From positions 3,934,939 to 3,998,938 of the forward strand of contig NC_020166.2 of assembly GCF_000224145.3 (NCBI RefSeq): a DNA stretch of 64,000 bases. The letters are read 5' to 3'. The notes beneath the pieces were generated by a model. The model did no database searches and was not told the DNA's origin. It saw nothing but the letters and a program-made list of their open reading frames with translations. This stretch comes from Ciona intestinalis. Lineage: Eukaryota > Chordata > Ascidiacea > Phlebobranchia > Cionidae. Every line of letters starts with the position of its first letter. The first letter of the stretch is position 1. Below, one piece after another: positions 50,251 through 62,300 of the stretch. A program made the translations under genes and the position numbers.

Positions 50251-50507
50251 GTAAGTAAAGAATCGATACCATAATGGTTTTCTCTTTGACTGTTCCAACG
50301 AAACCAATATTCGTGTATATTTTAAAGCAAATTGCAAAGCAAACAGAACGGTACAATTTTATATTTTAATCTAATATGCCAGGTGTTGGTATTACGTGTG
50401 TGTGTGGTCAGCTGTAGTCGATGGTCACTCTTTATGTTATAACATGTATCTGTGTTGCCATAGTAGCCAAGCACAAAATATTTTATAAAAATATTTTTTA
50501 AATAATT

Positions 50508-50702
50508 GTAGTAGGGTGGGACAGACGGGACACCTTTAGCACATAGTATCCAAATATTCTGATCGTTTTTTGAACAATGAACAACGGTCTATAGGAGTCG
50601 TGAATATACGGTTTTATAATTCTTTGAATGTTTTTTTTTTTGTTTAAAGGGACAAGAAAATAGAATGAAAAGGTGTCCTATCTTCCCCCATCTTAGTATA
50701 TT
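50508..50702. mobile_element. TAGGGTGGGG MITE between claudin first exons C and D
   Basis: It has left end GTAGTAGGGTGGGACAGACG and right end GGTGTCCTATCTTCCCCCATC followed by TTAGTATA. The interior is complete. Confidence 0.85.
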
Positions 50703-51094
50703 ATATATAGGAAGGCGATATTAATGTACATATATATCTCGCAACGAAAAACCTCGAGGAGATTTATCATGTAATCTACAAGGTTAATGATTACTAGATT
50801 CGGATGATTTAAAATAGCGCAACTGAAGCTACGTTAATGTATTGCAAGAGCGTTTTGTTTTTCGTGTAACCAAGAACGTCATTATAATCTAAACTAAATA
50901 TTTACTATGGAAAGGAAATGTACGCGGACCAACTCTTGTTAATGTATTGAAACGGTGACGAGATGTACAGTTAGGAGTTAAATAGGTTATCTGACACATC
51001 ATTAACGAAGATTGTGGAAAGTAGTTATTGTGTTTATTTAGACTTGCTTCAAGATAAACCGTACCGAAAGTGAAAATACAGTAAATAGTTAAAG

Positions 51095-52661
51095 ATGGCA
51101 GCAGTTAGTTATGGCTTAATCAACATATCCGCTGTACTTGGCGTACTTTCCTCTCTGATGATGTTAATAATTTTGATCTTACCTGAGTGGCGAATTAACT
51201 CGGTCGTTGCCTCTGAGATAAATATGAGTATGGTGCGAGCAAGAGAAGGAATCTGGATCAGATGCGTCTCGTATTCAAATGCTTACTGGAACTGCGACAC
51301 GTTTGATGTGTCGTTGATTGGACTGCCGGGTAGGAAATGGCGGCATAACGAGAGCTGAGTTTTTTATGTATTTACTAGAGCAGCAACTGAATTCCAGCAG
51401 CAGCTAAAAGATTTTTAACTGTACGACAGCGTATGTTTTGAAATGCGTTGTCGAAAAAACGTAGTCAAAATGTGTCTTTTTCACCTATATTCTTGAGTAT
51501 ATGATGATTGTAATATTATTGTAACTTGTTTCAGCATACTTGAATGCATTTCGTGCCTTAATGATCATCGGATTCATCGCATCTCTTGGTGGTGTCGTGT
51601 GTTCAGTGCTTGGGATGAGATGTGCGAGTGTTGTGGATGAGGAAAGCAAAGCTAAAAGATGGATCGTGATCATTGGTGGATTATGTCACATTGCGGCCGG
51701 TGAGGAATAGTTTCATATTGTGGTTAAAAAATGGTTTAAAGACGATGTTTAATTTATTTGAAACAAACTATAAAATAGAAATGAAAGACTTGAATTCCAC
51801 CTACGCGTTTTCTGCTTAAGAATGTTTATTCAATGTAAATAAACTCACAAGCTGACAACCAACGGCTTTCTCCAGTAAACATTACGTCATAAAACACGTC
51901 ATAAATACGTCTGCTCACATTGAAAAATCGTGTTCTTTCATGTCACATCGTTGCGTAATAGCTTGTTCACAATTATGATGGATACTGATAATGAGTACTA
52001 ATATATAGCCACCGGTAACTTTTGTTTTAACAAAACAATTTTATGATTCACAGGAGTTCTAACAGGTATATGTGTTTCCTGGTACGCTGCTGAGGTTGTT
52101 TGGGAATATTATTCGCCCTATTACCAAACTCAAAAGCTCAAGTATACACTCGGTGCTTGTTTGTACGTTGGCTGGATTGCCATGTTATTTGCTCTGGTGG
52201 CTGGCTGTTTGATGACTTGCTGCGCCTGTTGCAATAAACCTGCAGACAGTACCAACACTTATTCTTACAATCCTGCAAAACTACAGGCACCAAATCATTC
52301 TTATCCAGGTAATTCTTTTGCTTTTTTATATATAAATATTACACTGAAGGCCCTGTAATGTTTTAAATGTACCTCTTTATCTCAACCCTGCTGCCTAAAT
52401 ATAAAAAGCGACGCGTGCATTGCAGAGCCTACCGTTTACCGAAGTGAACCTGTGGTCGAAAAGGCAGTATATGATCATAGACCTGACTACTATCGGTCAT
52501 CCTCTAAAAGCAAACGGTCCAAGTACTCCAACAGACGAGATGAACATTCAAGCAGCGGTTCCAGCAGTCGATCAAACAGTCCAAGCCGCCACAGCCGAAG
52601 CCACAAAAGCAGAAGCAGCCGACATGCAAGTGACAGTATAAGAGCAAGCGGTTTTGTTTAA
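51095..52661 (+). CDS. Claudin-like tetraspan protein: first exon D plus shared exons
   Basis: Tight-junction type four-TM protein. Exon D 51095-51329 has TM1 (LGVLSSLMMLIILILPEW) and loop GIWIRCVSYSNAYWNC. Shared exons: 51535-51699 (TM2, ALMIIGFIASLGGVVCSVLG, CxSV-type turn, TM3 start), 52054-52308 (TM3 end, second loop, TM4 ACLYVGWIAMLFALVAGCLM, cysteine cluster TCCACC) and 52426-52661 (cytoplasmic tail). Total 296 residues, in phase. The tail is very rich in Ser and Arg and ends SGFV, a possible PDZ-binding end, as many claudins have. The end of exon D, GLPG before AYLNAFRAL, matches vertebrate claudins (LP-DLQAARAL). PolyA signal at 52910-52915. Confidence 0.92.
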
Positions 52662-53308
52662 AGCTTGTATCTGTATTACATAACACACACACAGCCACAC
52701 TACTACGTATACAGCAGAAAACCACACTCCGTATATTACATAATCTGGGTTGAAACTGTATTAACATTCTATATATGTACAAACCTTTTGGAAAATATTT
52801 TAGATTCGACCAAACCTACTGGAAGATATTATTATTACCGAGAAAGTAAAGTCAGTTTTGCTTGTATAGATTTACGTAACACCTTTTGTTTACTAACAAA
52901 CGAAAAACTAATAAACATGTAAATAATATTTGCACATGTTTGGTAGTTACCTACGGTCTCGATCTGGAGTCTAAACTCTAGATTCTTTGAAGTCAACAAA
53001 ACTTAAAGAAATTGTTATTACCGATACGTATAATGCCATAACTCGCAATCGAAGCAAACGGTTTTAGGTACTTATCAATTAACAAGTAAAATGCATATTC
53101 ATTAATTACAGTAGTCATGACGTGTTTTGGTCTTAGTTCCGCAGTAAATGAAGCGACCGCGTCCAAATAACATATAATCGATTCGATATTTGCTGGTTTC
53201 CAGCTCGAACGAAACAGAACATAATAAAACCGTTTACCGCTCGCCTGATGGGCTGGTCGTTTTTAATTTAAATCCCTTTATTATGTATCGTATATCAAAT
53301 GTTATAAA

Positions 53309-53506
53309 TAGTAGTGGGGGTAGATGTGGCACCTTTAGCGCATAATATGCAAATATCCTGATCGTGTTTTAAACAAAAACCACGTTCTTTGGGAGTCGTG
53401 AGGATACGACTTTTTTACATTTCGTTGAATGTTCTTTGTTTACTACCAAATGGGACGCGAAATAGTACTGAAAGTGTCCCATATTCCCCCACCTTACTAT
53501 ATAGTA
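53309..53506. mobile_element. TAGGGTGGGG MITE
   Basis: Left end TAGTAGTGGGGGTAGATGTG, right end GTGTCCCATATTCCCCCACC followed by TTACTATA. Full interior. Confidence 0.85.
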
Positions 53507-53664
53507 CTGTGGCGCTAGATGGGACTCTGTTAGTAGCTCTTTCCTATACTTTTTGTGTTGTTGCGAACAATTAACAGAGCTTATTTATAGCCGCGGGACT
53601 ACGGAACCAAATGTGAGGGGAAAATAGAATAAAAACACGTCCCGTCTTACCCCACCCTACTATT
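53504..53664. mobile_element. TAGGGTGGGG MITE directly abutting the previous copy
   Basis: Left end TAGTACTGTGGCGCTAGATG, right end CACGTCCCGTCTTACCCCACC then CTACTATT. The two copies share or abut at TATAGTA, so one inserted at the edge of the other. Confidence 0.75.
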
Positions 53665-54228
53665 ATTATTACGTTTGCGAAAAAATATAAATGATACATA
53701 TAACGTATTTGTAATATATAAATTCTGTACATAAATCGTTTTGTTCTTGTAATGGGTAATATTGTATAGGAAATATAAAATATTACACGTACAACTAAAA
53801 GATTGTGGTTTAAGTACAAAAAACACGTGAAAATAGAATTGCTGCAATAAATCTCCACTGTTGACATTTCCACTTTTTTTTCTTTTAACACAAATTATCA
53901 CTGACGTGTTCTAGGCGGTACCCAGTAAAGTAAAACTACGAAAGTTTGTTCCGTCTTCCGGCACTAATATATATGTGTTTGAAGATGGACTAAAGCATTA
54001 AAAATAGAGAGGGTGCCTGGCAAGCGGAGTTAGTTTAGAGAATAAAATGAAAAAGTTCCGACTGAAAACTTAAGACAAATATGCTGACGTTTATAATTCG
54101 AAACATGTGGAAGCGTATTATAAGGTATCTAGAGCTGCTTGCTTACAGAATATGGAAGGTGTATAGCTGTGTCGGTATATGTATTCATATACTACTTTAT
54201 TGTTATATTCAAACTTTCAGATTTAACA

Positions 54229-54368
54229 TATAGGGTGGGGGAACATGGGTCACCTTTTCATTTCCTTTCTCCTATCCTCACGGCTCTCATAGACCGCTGT
54301 TAGTTCTTTAAAATACAATAATGATACTTGGATAGTATTTGCTGAAGGTGTCCCATCTTACCCTCGAA
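54229..54368. mobile_element. TAGGGTGGGG MITE, short
   Basis: Left end TATAGGGTGGGGGAACATGG, right end GGTGTCCCATCTTACCCTCG. The interior is shortened. Confidence 0.8.
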
Positions 54369-54894
54369 TTATGCATTAATAGTTTCACGCGTTTTATATA
54401 CTGGTGACCATCTGGTGTTTTGTATGTGTTACTGTAAAAAAATCGTTTAAAAGGGCAGTTTATATAACATTTGTTTGTTAAATATATAACTTTGCTTTAG
54501 AGAGTAATATAACCAGGTACTAACTACGGTTTTGCAGTACTGAACGTGCACTTAACTTCGACCTGAACATTTTTTGGAACAATCACAAAATCGTTAGCGT
54601 CTCAAGTATGCATAACTACCTTGGTTTATTGCATAAATGACCTTCAGCAGTACTCTGACGACTACTTTGCTAAGAAACAATAAAGTTGATTAGAACATGG
54701 CCCATGGCCAAGTAATATACGTTCTATAAAACAACAGGAAGCGTTTACAACTTTAGTCAATAAGATTTGGGTGCTGTGTTGTTAACATTTTCAGATGTAG
54801 GTACAGTATGAAATACTACCAATAGTAGACGTTGGTTCAACATACTTCATTCGTAAATTAATCAACCCGAAGCATATTTCTATTTATTTGAGAC

Positions 54895-57800
54895 ATGAAA
54901 TCACAAGGGAGCTCGCTTTTTCTAATTAAAATAGCATTCGTATATATCGTGCCTACCATAGCAAGTAAGTTTTGTGTGGTTATTCGCAAAGATTTGTTTT
55001 AACTATAGTAGGGTGGAGAAAGATGGGACACCTTTTTATTCAATTTTCTCGACCTATTTGGTAGTAAACAAATAACAATAAAAGATTTATAAATCCGTAT
55101 CCTAACGAATCTAATATAGACCGCTGTTAATTGTTTAAAACACGGTCAGGATATAATGCGATAAAGGTGTCCCGTCTTCCCCCACCCTACTATATGTAAA
55201 ACTTTAGGTTTGAGGTGTTTGAACTGCAGATCAAGCAAATCACTCGCCGCGTGTTATGCAGAGGGAAGAATAGAAGAATGTTGGCAGAGAGACCACGTAC
55301 GTTAAAGATTGACTTTAGTTTGTTAAATTACTCATAATTTTGTCATCACACTTTGTTATTCAGGTCTGTTACACCGAAGTGCGTTACGAGCAACGTAATC
55401 CTTCAACCGGTGTGTACAGTCACACCCGCATCAACGCTGGTTGCAAACAAGAAGCTGCTTGTATTAATAATGAACGGCGGAACTCAATGAACTGTTATCA
55501 TGGTTGGGTTCGAAACCCACAGCGCTGCTACAGATGTTGCAAGAACCAAGATTGTGTGGGAGAAAGAAAGGAAAGAAAAACACCGCCTTGCCAGAAAGGT
55601 AAAGAAACTAATGTTGGATTTACCATGGTTAAATATAGTATACAGTGGGGTAAGGGGGGATACTATAGCACAAAGTATTCAAATATCCTGATTGTGTTTC
55701 AAACAATTAACAACGGTCTATGGAAGTCGATCGTGAGGATCCGGTTAATTAATACTTTGAATGTCCTTTGTTTACTACTAAATGGGCCGGGTAAAAAGAA
55801 GAAGTCCCATCCTCCCCCACCCGACTGTATAATCTTTCCTTATAAAAATGCAACGCCATAGGCACCATATATTTTAAGAATAAAACGGTAACATTGGCAC
55901 AAAATGCAAGACATTTACAATTCCTTTCAGCGATGCTGGATTATTTCAACCGGTTCGATGCAAATGAGGATGGTCTTGTTGAAGCATGGGAGGCAGATTT
56001 ACAATCCTCCGGTCGGGGAATGAAAAGTAAATCAGTGTTTGCATCTCTACTTAATGTTCAGAACAATTTCAGGCAAACTGGAGTTACACTCGGTGTGTTT
56101 ACCGAAGCAATGTCGGCGTGGCTTGAAGAAAAGAAGCTGGTAACTTGATGACATGTTGTTTGTTATCTTATTTGACTATATCTACTTAATCACAGGTGGC
56201 CGATAGGAACGGTAATGGTAAAATTTCGTTCTGGGAATTTTATTGGTTTCTAAGAAATGAAATGCACATGGTGACAAAAGGTAGCATCGGTAGAAAAAAA
56301 GCAGAGGAAATGTTTTTTCGGATGGCTGGACCGAGGCGACAGCTTGATCTGTGCCAATTCATGAATATTTACTCAAATAAAGTATCTAAAGAATTGACAG
56401 GTTGGTATCAATAATGTTATGGTTGGTATTTAAGGCGTTCCACGAAAAGTGAGGGGCTTGTTCCATAATAGTAAACAAGACTACCGTAAAAGTTTTTAAG
56501 AATTTTACCAAACAAAATTAATATGTTTGTTACGGGACATATAGATTTAGAGGAAAAAGTGCATGGGGCAAGTTCAGGTCACTTTTTCAAGTTTTTTTTT
56601 ATGGATGAACAGAAATGTTACGGTGTTATTCGAGTTGAGCCTCAAACTTATATTCTCTGGTCTAGAAGCAAACGCACTAACAACTGTGCCACAGAGTCGG
56701 TTATTTTACGGGGCTTGTTTTCCGCTTAAGTCATAGTATACTTGCAACATGTAGTAGGGTAGGATACCTTTTCATTCTATTTTCTCGTCCCATTTGGTAG
56801 TAAACAAAAAAAAAACATTAAAAGAAATATAAAACAATCCTCACGACTTAAACAGACCGTTGTGAATTGTTTAAAACTAGATATATTTGAATATTATGTG
56901 TTAAAGGTGTCCCATCTTACCCCACAGTACTACATGGTAGTTGTTTTTTGTAGGTAACCTTTCAACCCTTTCTTTGATTTTTACCCCAGTAATCAGGTGC
57001 AAGGAGAAATTGTACACACCTTCACACGGAACAAAAAGTTGCACCAACAGTGACGTCACCGACAGCGTTTGTACGTTTAAGTGCAACCTTGGATATCGAA
57101 TGATTGGCAATGGAACTATCACTTGCGCCAGAACTGCGCGTTGGACTTCCAAACCCCCACGATGTGAACGTTGGTGACTTCATATGTTTAAAACCCATAT
57201 ATGCAGATGTTGACTTGTTCTTCCATACCAGGCATTAAATGCTTCCCAGAAACGATCAGTTTGCATGGCGGCATGATCACGTGCTCAAACTCCAACTACG
57301 CATTCAGCCAATGTCGTGCAGAGTGCAATGAATCACGTGGTTTCGTTATGACCGGCGAAGGAACGAAATCTTGCAGGGGTGATGGGACTTGGTCGGAAGA
57401 GCAGGCTTGTTGTTCCAGTACGCATAGTTTAATAAAAATACACACATTTTTCTAAAAAAATGAATTTCAGGACCTTGTCCACCATACGCGATTCTTGATC
57501 TGGTGCTCATATTTGACAGCTCAAGTTCGGTGGGCCTCGAGAACTGGAAAAAGTTGATGAAATTTTGCGCAGAAATCGTTGGCTCTTTTACCATAGGCAG
57601 AGATCTTATGCGTGTTGGCGCCTTCAGGTATAACCAAGTAAGTAGTATGACCGGCATAAATAAATCAAGACTGCAGAAAAATGCTAACAGTTGATACAAC
57701 GATAATGTTAATTAGAGAGTCGACACAGCCACGGAAGTTCTTCTTGGTGAGATCGATACATTTGATGAACTAAAAACTAAAGTGCACAAAATTCCGTACA

Positions 57801-58467
57801 ACGGATCGGGTAAGTTACTTCTTGACCTGAACTGTTCGTCGTGGTATCGGTGAACCACTGTTTTTTTCCTAACCAGGTACGCGAACGGGAAACGCACTGC
57901 TACACGCTTATAATCATAGTTTAAACGCACCTGGCAACAGACCTAACGTGCGAGACATTGTTCTTGTTTTTACGGACGGTGTTTCACACGATGACGTCAT
58001 TGAACCAGCGCGGCTGTTGCAAAGCAGGGGAGCAGATGTAAGTTTAAAACGACATCATATATTAACGTTTACATTTAAGTGCAAGTTGGTACATATTAAT
58101 TCTTTAACCGACACACCACTAAATTAACTGTCTTTTCAATTCTTGATTTCAGATAAACGTGGTCGGGATCAAGAACAGCCGGGGTCGGTTGGATATCAAC
58201 CAGATGAGAGAAATGGTGAGCAAACCAATTGATGAACATATCACTGTGATATCTCAAGGTTTTGAATCCCTTACGTCGGAGTTTGTGAACAGAATATCAC
58301 GATTAGTTTGTGGCAATCCATGCAAGTAAGTTGTTATAAATATGTTGGAACTACAAATTTAAATTGTGATAAATATGTTGAAAGTTGGAACTACGAATGT
58401 TGATGTGTAAAATATATCGATGTTTTCTGATTCTCTTCTTTATATCCCCAGGCACATCATTTCATGA
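54895..58467 (+). CDS. Secreted mosaic protein: Ly6/uPAR-like, EF-hand pair, two sushi, vWA
   Basis: Twelve exons join in phase to 594 residues: 54895-54964, 55208-55296, 55364-55598, 55931-56139, 56196-56400, 56990-57169, 57232-57417, 57471-57637, 57716-57809, 57877-58037, 58153-58325, 58452-58467. Exon 1 is a signal peptide (FLIKIAFVYIVPTIA). Exons 2-3 give a cysteine-rich unit opening LRCLNC and closing CYRCCKNQDC, with AGCKQEAAC between, as in three-finger Ly6/uPAR domains. Exons 4-5 have two EF loops, DANEDGLVEAWE and DRNGNGKISFWE, with all ligand positions. Exons 6 and 7 are sushi/CCP modules (CKEKLYTP...RCER; KCFPETIS...ACC). Exons 8-11 are a vWA domain with MIDAS DSSSSVG, a threonine in GSGTRTGNAL and FTDGVSHDDV. 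It ends CKHIIS. Likely extracellular calcium-dependent adhesion or immune recognition; function is not known to me. PolyA signal 58595-58600. Confidence 0.85.
55004..55196. mobile_element. TAGGGTGGGG MITE in intron 1 of the vWA gene
   Basis: Left end TATAGTAGGGTGGAGAAAGA, right end GGTGTCCCGTCTTCCCCCACC then CTACTATA. Well preserved, so probably young. It lies just 11 bases before the exon 2 acceptor. Confidence 0.88.
55636..55832. mobile_element. TAGGGTGGGG MITE in intron 3 of the vWA gene
   Basis: Left end TATACAGTGGGGTAAGGGGG, right end GTCCCATCCTCCCCCACCC then GACTGTATA. It makes up most of the intron. Confidence 0.85.
56750..56935. mobile_element. TAGGGTGGGG MITE in intron 5 of the vWA gene
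   Basis: Left end GTAGTAGGGTAGGATACC, slightly shortened; right end GGTGTCCCATCTTACCCCAC then AGTACTAC. Full interior in the CCCATTTGGTAGTAAAC orientation. Confidence 0.85.
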
Positions 58468-58917
58468 ACAGTGATATTTCATGTGAAATGGGAAATATGA
58501 TTCATCACGCCGTGATAGGCTCACTTCTGCAGCAAAATAATATTTCTTTTGTGTTTTACCTTACCAGCCATTTGAAAAAAATGTTCTTTGTTAAAATAAA
58601 AAAAGTTTACAGTTAAATTTATAGAGGAAAAAATATTGTTGCTCAGATTGAGTAATACTTTTGGTTAAGTTAAACTTAAACTGTACAGGCCATGTCGGGC
58701 AAGAATGTATGAAATCGTTGCTGGATCTCTTGTTTAGACTACTTAATAAAAAACAAGTGAAAAAATTGTGTTGGTATGGTATTTTAATATTAATACCGGC
58801 AGAAGTTATACAATACAACAAACATATTTATTATTATGAATGCGCACTGTATTTATTAAATGAAAATATGTTCATGATCATAAAACTCATCCAACAACAT
58901 AAATATATAGGCTATAT

Positions 58918-59191
58918 CAGTGTTCTTCAACCGGTGTGCACGAAATATTCCAGGGGTGCACCAATACAAAAGGGCATACATGGGCGCATCACCAACTTCA
59001 ACAATAGTCAGCATTAATATTTAGTTCTGAACATTTTAAACAAACTTAACCACATTTTACATGAATTCTATATCTTGCATCAATGGTAAGTGCGAAACGT
59101 CATTGGTTTTAAGTTAAAGCAATCAGGGGTGCATGAGTTCGTCGCAGCAACTTTAGGGGTTTACCAACCCGAATAAGGTTGAAAAGCACTG
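58918..59191. mobile_element. Non-autonomous hAT-type element, 274 bp
   Basis: It starts CAGTGTTCTTCAACCGGTGTG and ends GGTTGAAAAGCACTG, inverted repeats typical of hAT. It is flanked on both sides by GGCTATAT (58910-58917, 59192-59199), an intact 8-bp target duplication. No coding capacity. Confidence 0.9.
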
Positions 59192-59228
59192 GGCTATATT
59201 ATATATGTATACTTATACATTGATTTTC

Positions 59229-59265
59229 ATATACATATACATATATTATATATATATATATATTG
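59229..59265. repeat. AT-rich microsatellite
   Basis: TATACATATAC then an AT dinucleotide run. Confidence 0.85.
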
Positions 59266-59365
59266 GATGAGTTTTATGACCACAAACAGATTTTCCTTAA
59301 TAAATACAGTGCAGATTTATATATGTAGAGAAACCAGCTTACCTGCCATGCGCACGGTTTCCAAT

Positions 59366-62300
59366 TTATACTTCGATTTCTAGCTCTGTTGATAGCGCAG
59401 CAATTTGTTGTTTTAATTCTTCATTCTCTAGTTTGATTCTCTCTAACTCCATCTCATGTTTTTTATTTGTAGCTTCAAGAACATGCAACAATGGAGAAGT
59501 AATAGTTTCCGTTATATTGCACAAACTTTGTGCATGAACCGACGCATTATGTATTTGTGTCATTACCCCATCACCACATGACCTGTCTCAGATAAAATAG
59601 TTTAATTTAAAATATATTTATACAAATAGGAATGTATCTGTTTGAAGAAGTATAGTCGTTTTCTGTAGCAACAAACTAAATCTTTTATACAATTGTCGCT
59701 TAATGGTAATTGATTCATCCCTCAACTCAGTGGTTACTAATCAGTTGTCACAAATTTGAGCCATAATAAATGAAAACAAGACCCACAAAATTCCGTACTA
59801 GGTAACTTATAACCAGGTACAAGGTGCATGAAATAGAACATCAGTGGTATATTCTGTAATTGTTCTGATAAATAGGCAGCAGTCATTTATTCTGTGTTAG
59901 GCAATAGCAATACTCACATTTAAAAAAGGTAACTTGAGGTTTGTAAACATATACTTACCCACATGCTTTGTCATACATCTCCGATTCTTCTTGTATTAAT
60001 ATCTTTGGAAGATTGGTTAATGTTTGAAAATTGAACTGACTCACTGTATTTCCTCGTTCAATCTGCATAGGGATTTCTATTCTTTGATATCTAAAAATAG
60101 AAACTAATTAAAATAAGATTAATTTATCGATTTAATTACAATAAAAAGTCATTTCTTTTTAACACAGAAAAGAGATGAGAACTAGCAGAAAATTGTTGGT
60201 CATTATCTATATGGAACACATCATGAATAAAATAAACAAGAGAGCGTTGTCTAAAAGCATGGCTGCTAAAATGCAATGGAAATTCTTTTTTGTTTTTTTT
60301 AAGTTTGAGCATTGCTATTACAAAATATTTTAGAATAAATTAGACACAATATACAACTGAACTTATTGTAGTATGATGTTAAAATTTTTTTAACAATAAC
60401 AAAAAGAAATTTAAAAAAAGATGATATCCTGGATCTAGGGTATACTTAAGGGTGTAGCTAATGAAAATTGACAAATTGTCTACACAATAAAAACCAGGAA
60501 CCACAGTATTTTTTAAACATTATAAATTTTAATATTAGTTAAAAATTAATAAGATGTAAAACCTACCGAGGAGCATCCCATTCAGGTGATTCTCGTACAG
60601 ATTGAAAACATGTTGCTTCTATTGTTTGCTGTAGATATTTAATACAAGTATGTATGTCATAAATATATTGAAGAATTCTGTTTAACCAACTCCTTTAAAA
60701 ATAATACCAAGAAGTAGAACTAACATACCATGTTGGCTTTGTTTTCATTGAAACAGGAAAATATAAGACCAACAAATGATTGGTCCATCATTTGGTACAT
60801 TGCTTGCGTCTGAACATCTATTGTAAACAAAAATAAAAAATGTATTATCACTGTAGGCATCTCTTGATCATTCTATGAAACCTATTAGACCTGAAATGCA
60901 ACCATTTAGTATACTTGTAATTTAAAACATTTTTTATTCACTGTACTGTTATATTAGGCATTGTTCAATTTCCATTTATTATGTTTTTCACAGATCTAAT
61001 ACATTACCCAGGGTTTAATTTATAGTGAGATAGTGAATGCAGATCACAGATGTTGCTATAAGTTACATACCAACATGGGAAGGCCAAACAGTAATATGAG
61101 GATGTGAATGATACCATCCAACAATTCGAAGGGGTTTACCACTTTTCTTGGCTAGTTCGTTTTTTTTTACAGTTAAGAAAACAAATAAATGTATAGGGTA
61201 GACCTAGAGACCTATAAAAATAATTTGGAGAAAAAAGCTCTGACAGTTTAAGTTGAACCATAAATATATGTTGACATACGAATCCAAAAAAACAAATGCC
61301 ATTTTTGTGTTGCAACTAAAACATTTTTCCTAATGTGTCAAACTACCTCGTCAGAATCTGAATGTGTACCAAATTTAAAACTTAAAGATTATAGCTACTA
61401 AGGATGTTTGTACTTAAAGAGTTGATTAACTCAGCAACACCTGCTAAAACTAAACAAACCAGCTGCATTACATAGATAGAATAAAATCGTTTTTAAACTT
61501 AGAAAGGATATCTCAGCGTGTGTTGATGCATTTGATAATTGTTCCACCGAAATTTCAACTCTATCTTTCCTCTTATCCATTCTTCTAAGCAACATGACGG
61601 CACTTATATGGATTTCGCAACCTGTTACCTAGAAATGGTATTGAGGTTGAACAATAATAAATTTATAAAAAAATCAGGGCGGATTCGTGCAAAAACATAT
61701 TTCAGACAAAATCTCCACAAAACGGAACTGGAAAAGACCATCCTCNNNNNNNNNNNNNNNNNNNNNNNNNNNNNNNNNNNNNNNNNNNNNNNNNNTTGAT
61801 ATAGTTTATGAGATGAAGTGTGATGACGTCATTAAACAGAATACCGAATCCCGTAATTAGATTCACATACAAAAGAATTCCAATCTCAAGGTTTCGAAAT
61901 TCTGTACTGTGCATCCCTACCTGCGTTACTGGTAAAAAATGTGTCTCCAGCAAAAAAACATTTGCTGCAACATAACATAATTAAATAGCAGCATCACATT
62001 TGCCACAAGGAAATAATGTGTGAAAGTGAGGTTTTTCTTGATTATTGTTTGTGCAATGTGTACATGACCATTGAACTAAAGAGTCCAACTGACTCTCTAG
62101 AAATAAGTGCTATAGAACTGGTCATTTATGGTTTTAATGTTTAACAATGCAAACTATAAAAATCTTTGCCACTTATGTCTTTATGTTTTATCTCTCCCAA
62201 TACATATTATTGTTTACCAATTTTGACACGGGACAAATAAAAAAATGACTGCATTGGTCGAATACTTTAGACAAATTTGAATGAAATATTCCAAGTAGAC

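Larger units (their letters stand above)
52662..54894. other. MITE-rich spacer after the claudin locus
   Basis: Claudin 3' UTR to about 52930, then three MITE copies (53309-53506, 53504-53664, 54229-54368). No gene recognised. Confidence 0.6.
58468..59365. other. Convergent spacer between the vWA gene and BRCC3
   Basis: 3' UTR of the vWA gene, a hAT-type element (58918-59191) and an AT microsatellite (59229-59265). No further gene. Confidence 0.6.

Noticed and set aside
51485-51673. Minus-strand open frame opposite claudin shared exon 2
   Set aside because: It is the antisense shadow of the TM2-TM3 exon, whose plus-strand frame has clear claudin similarity.
55500-55691. Second plus-strand frame overlapping the Ly6-like exon
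   Set aside because: Out of frame with the cysteine-rich reading that joins all other exons of the vWA gene.
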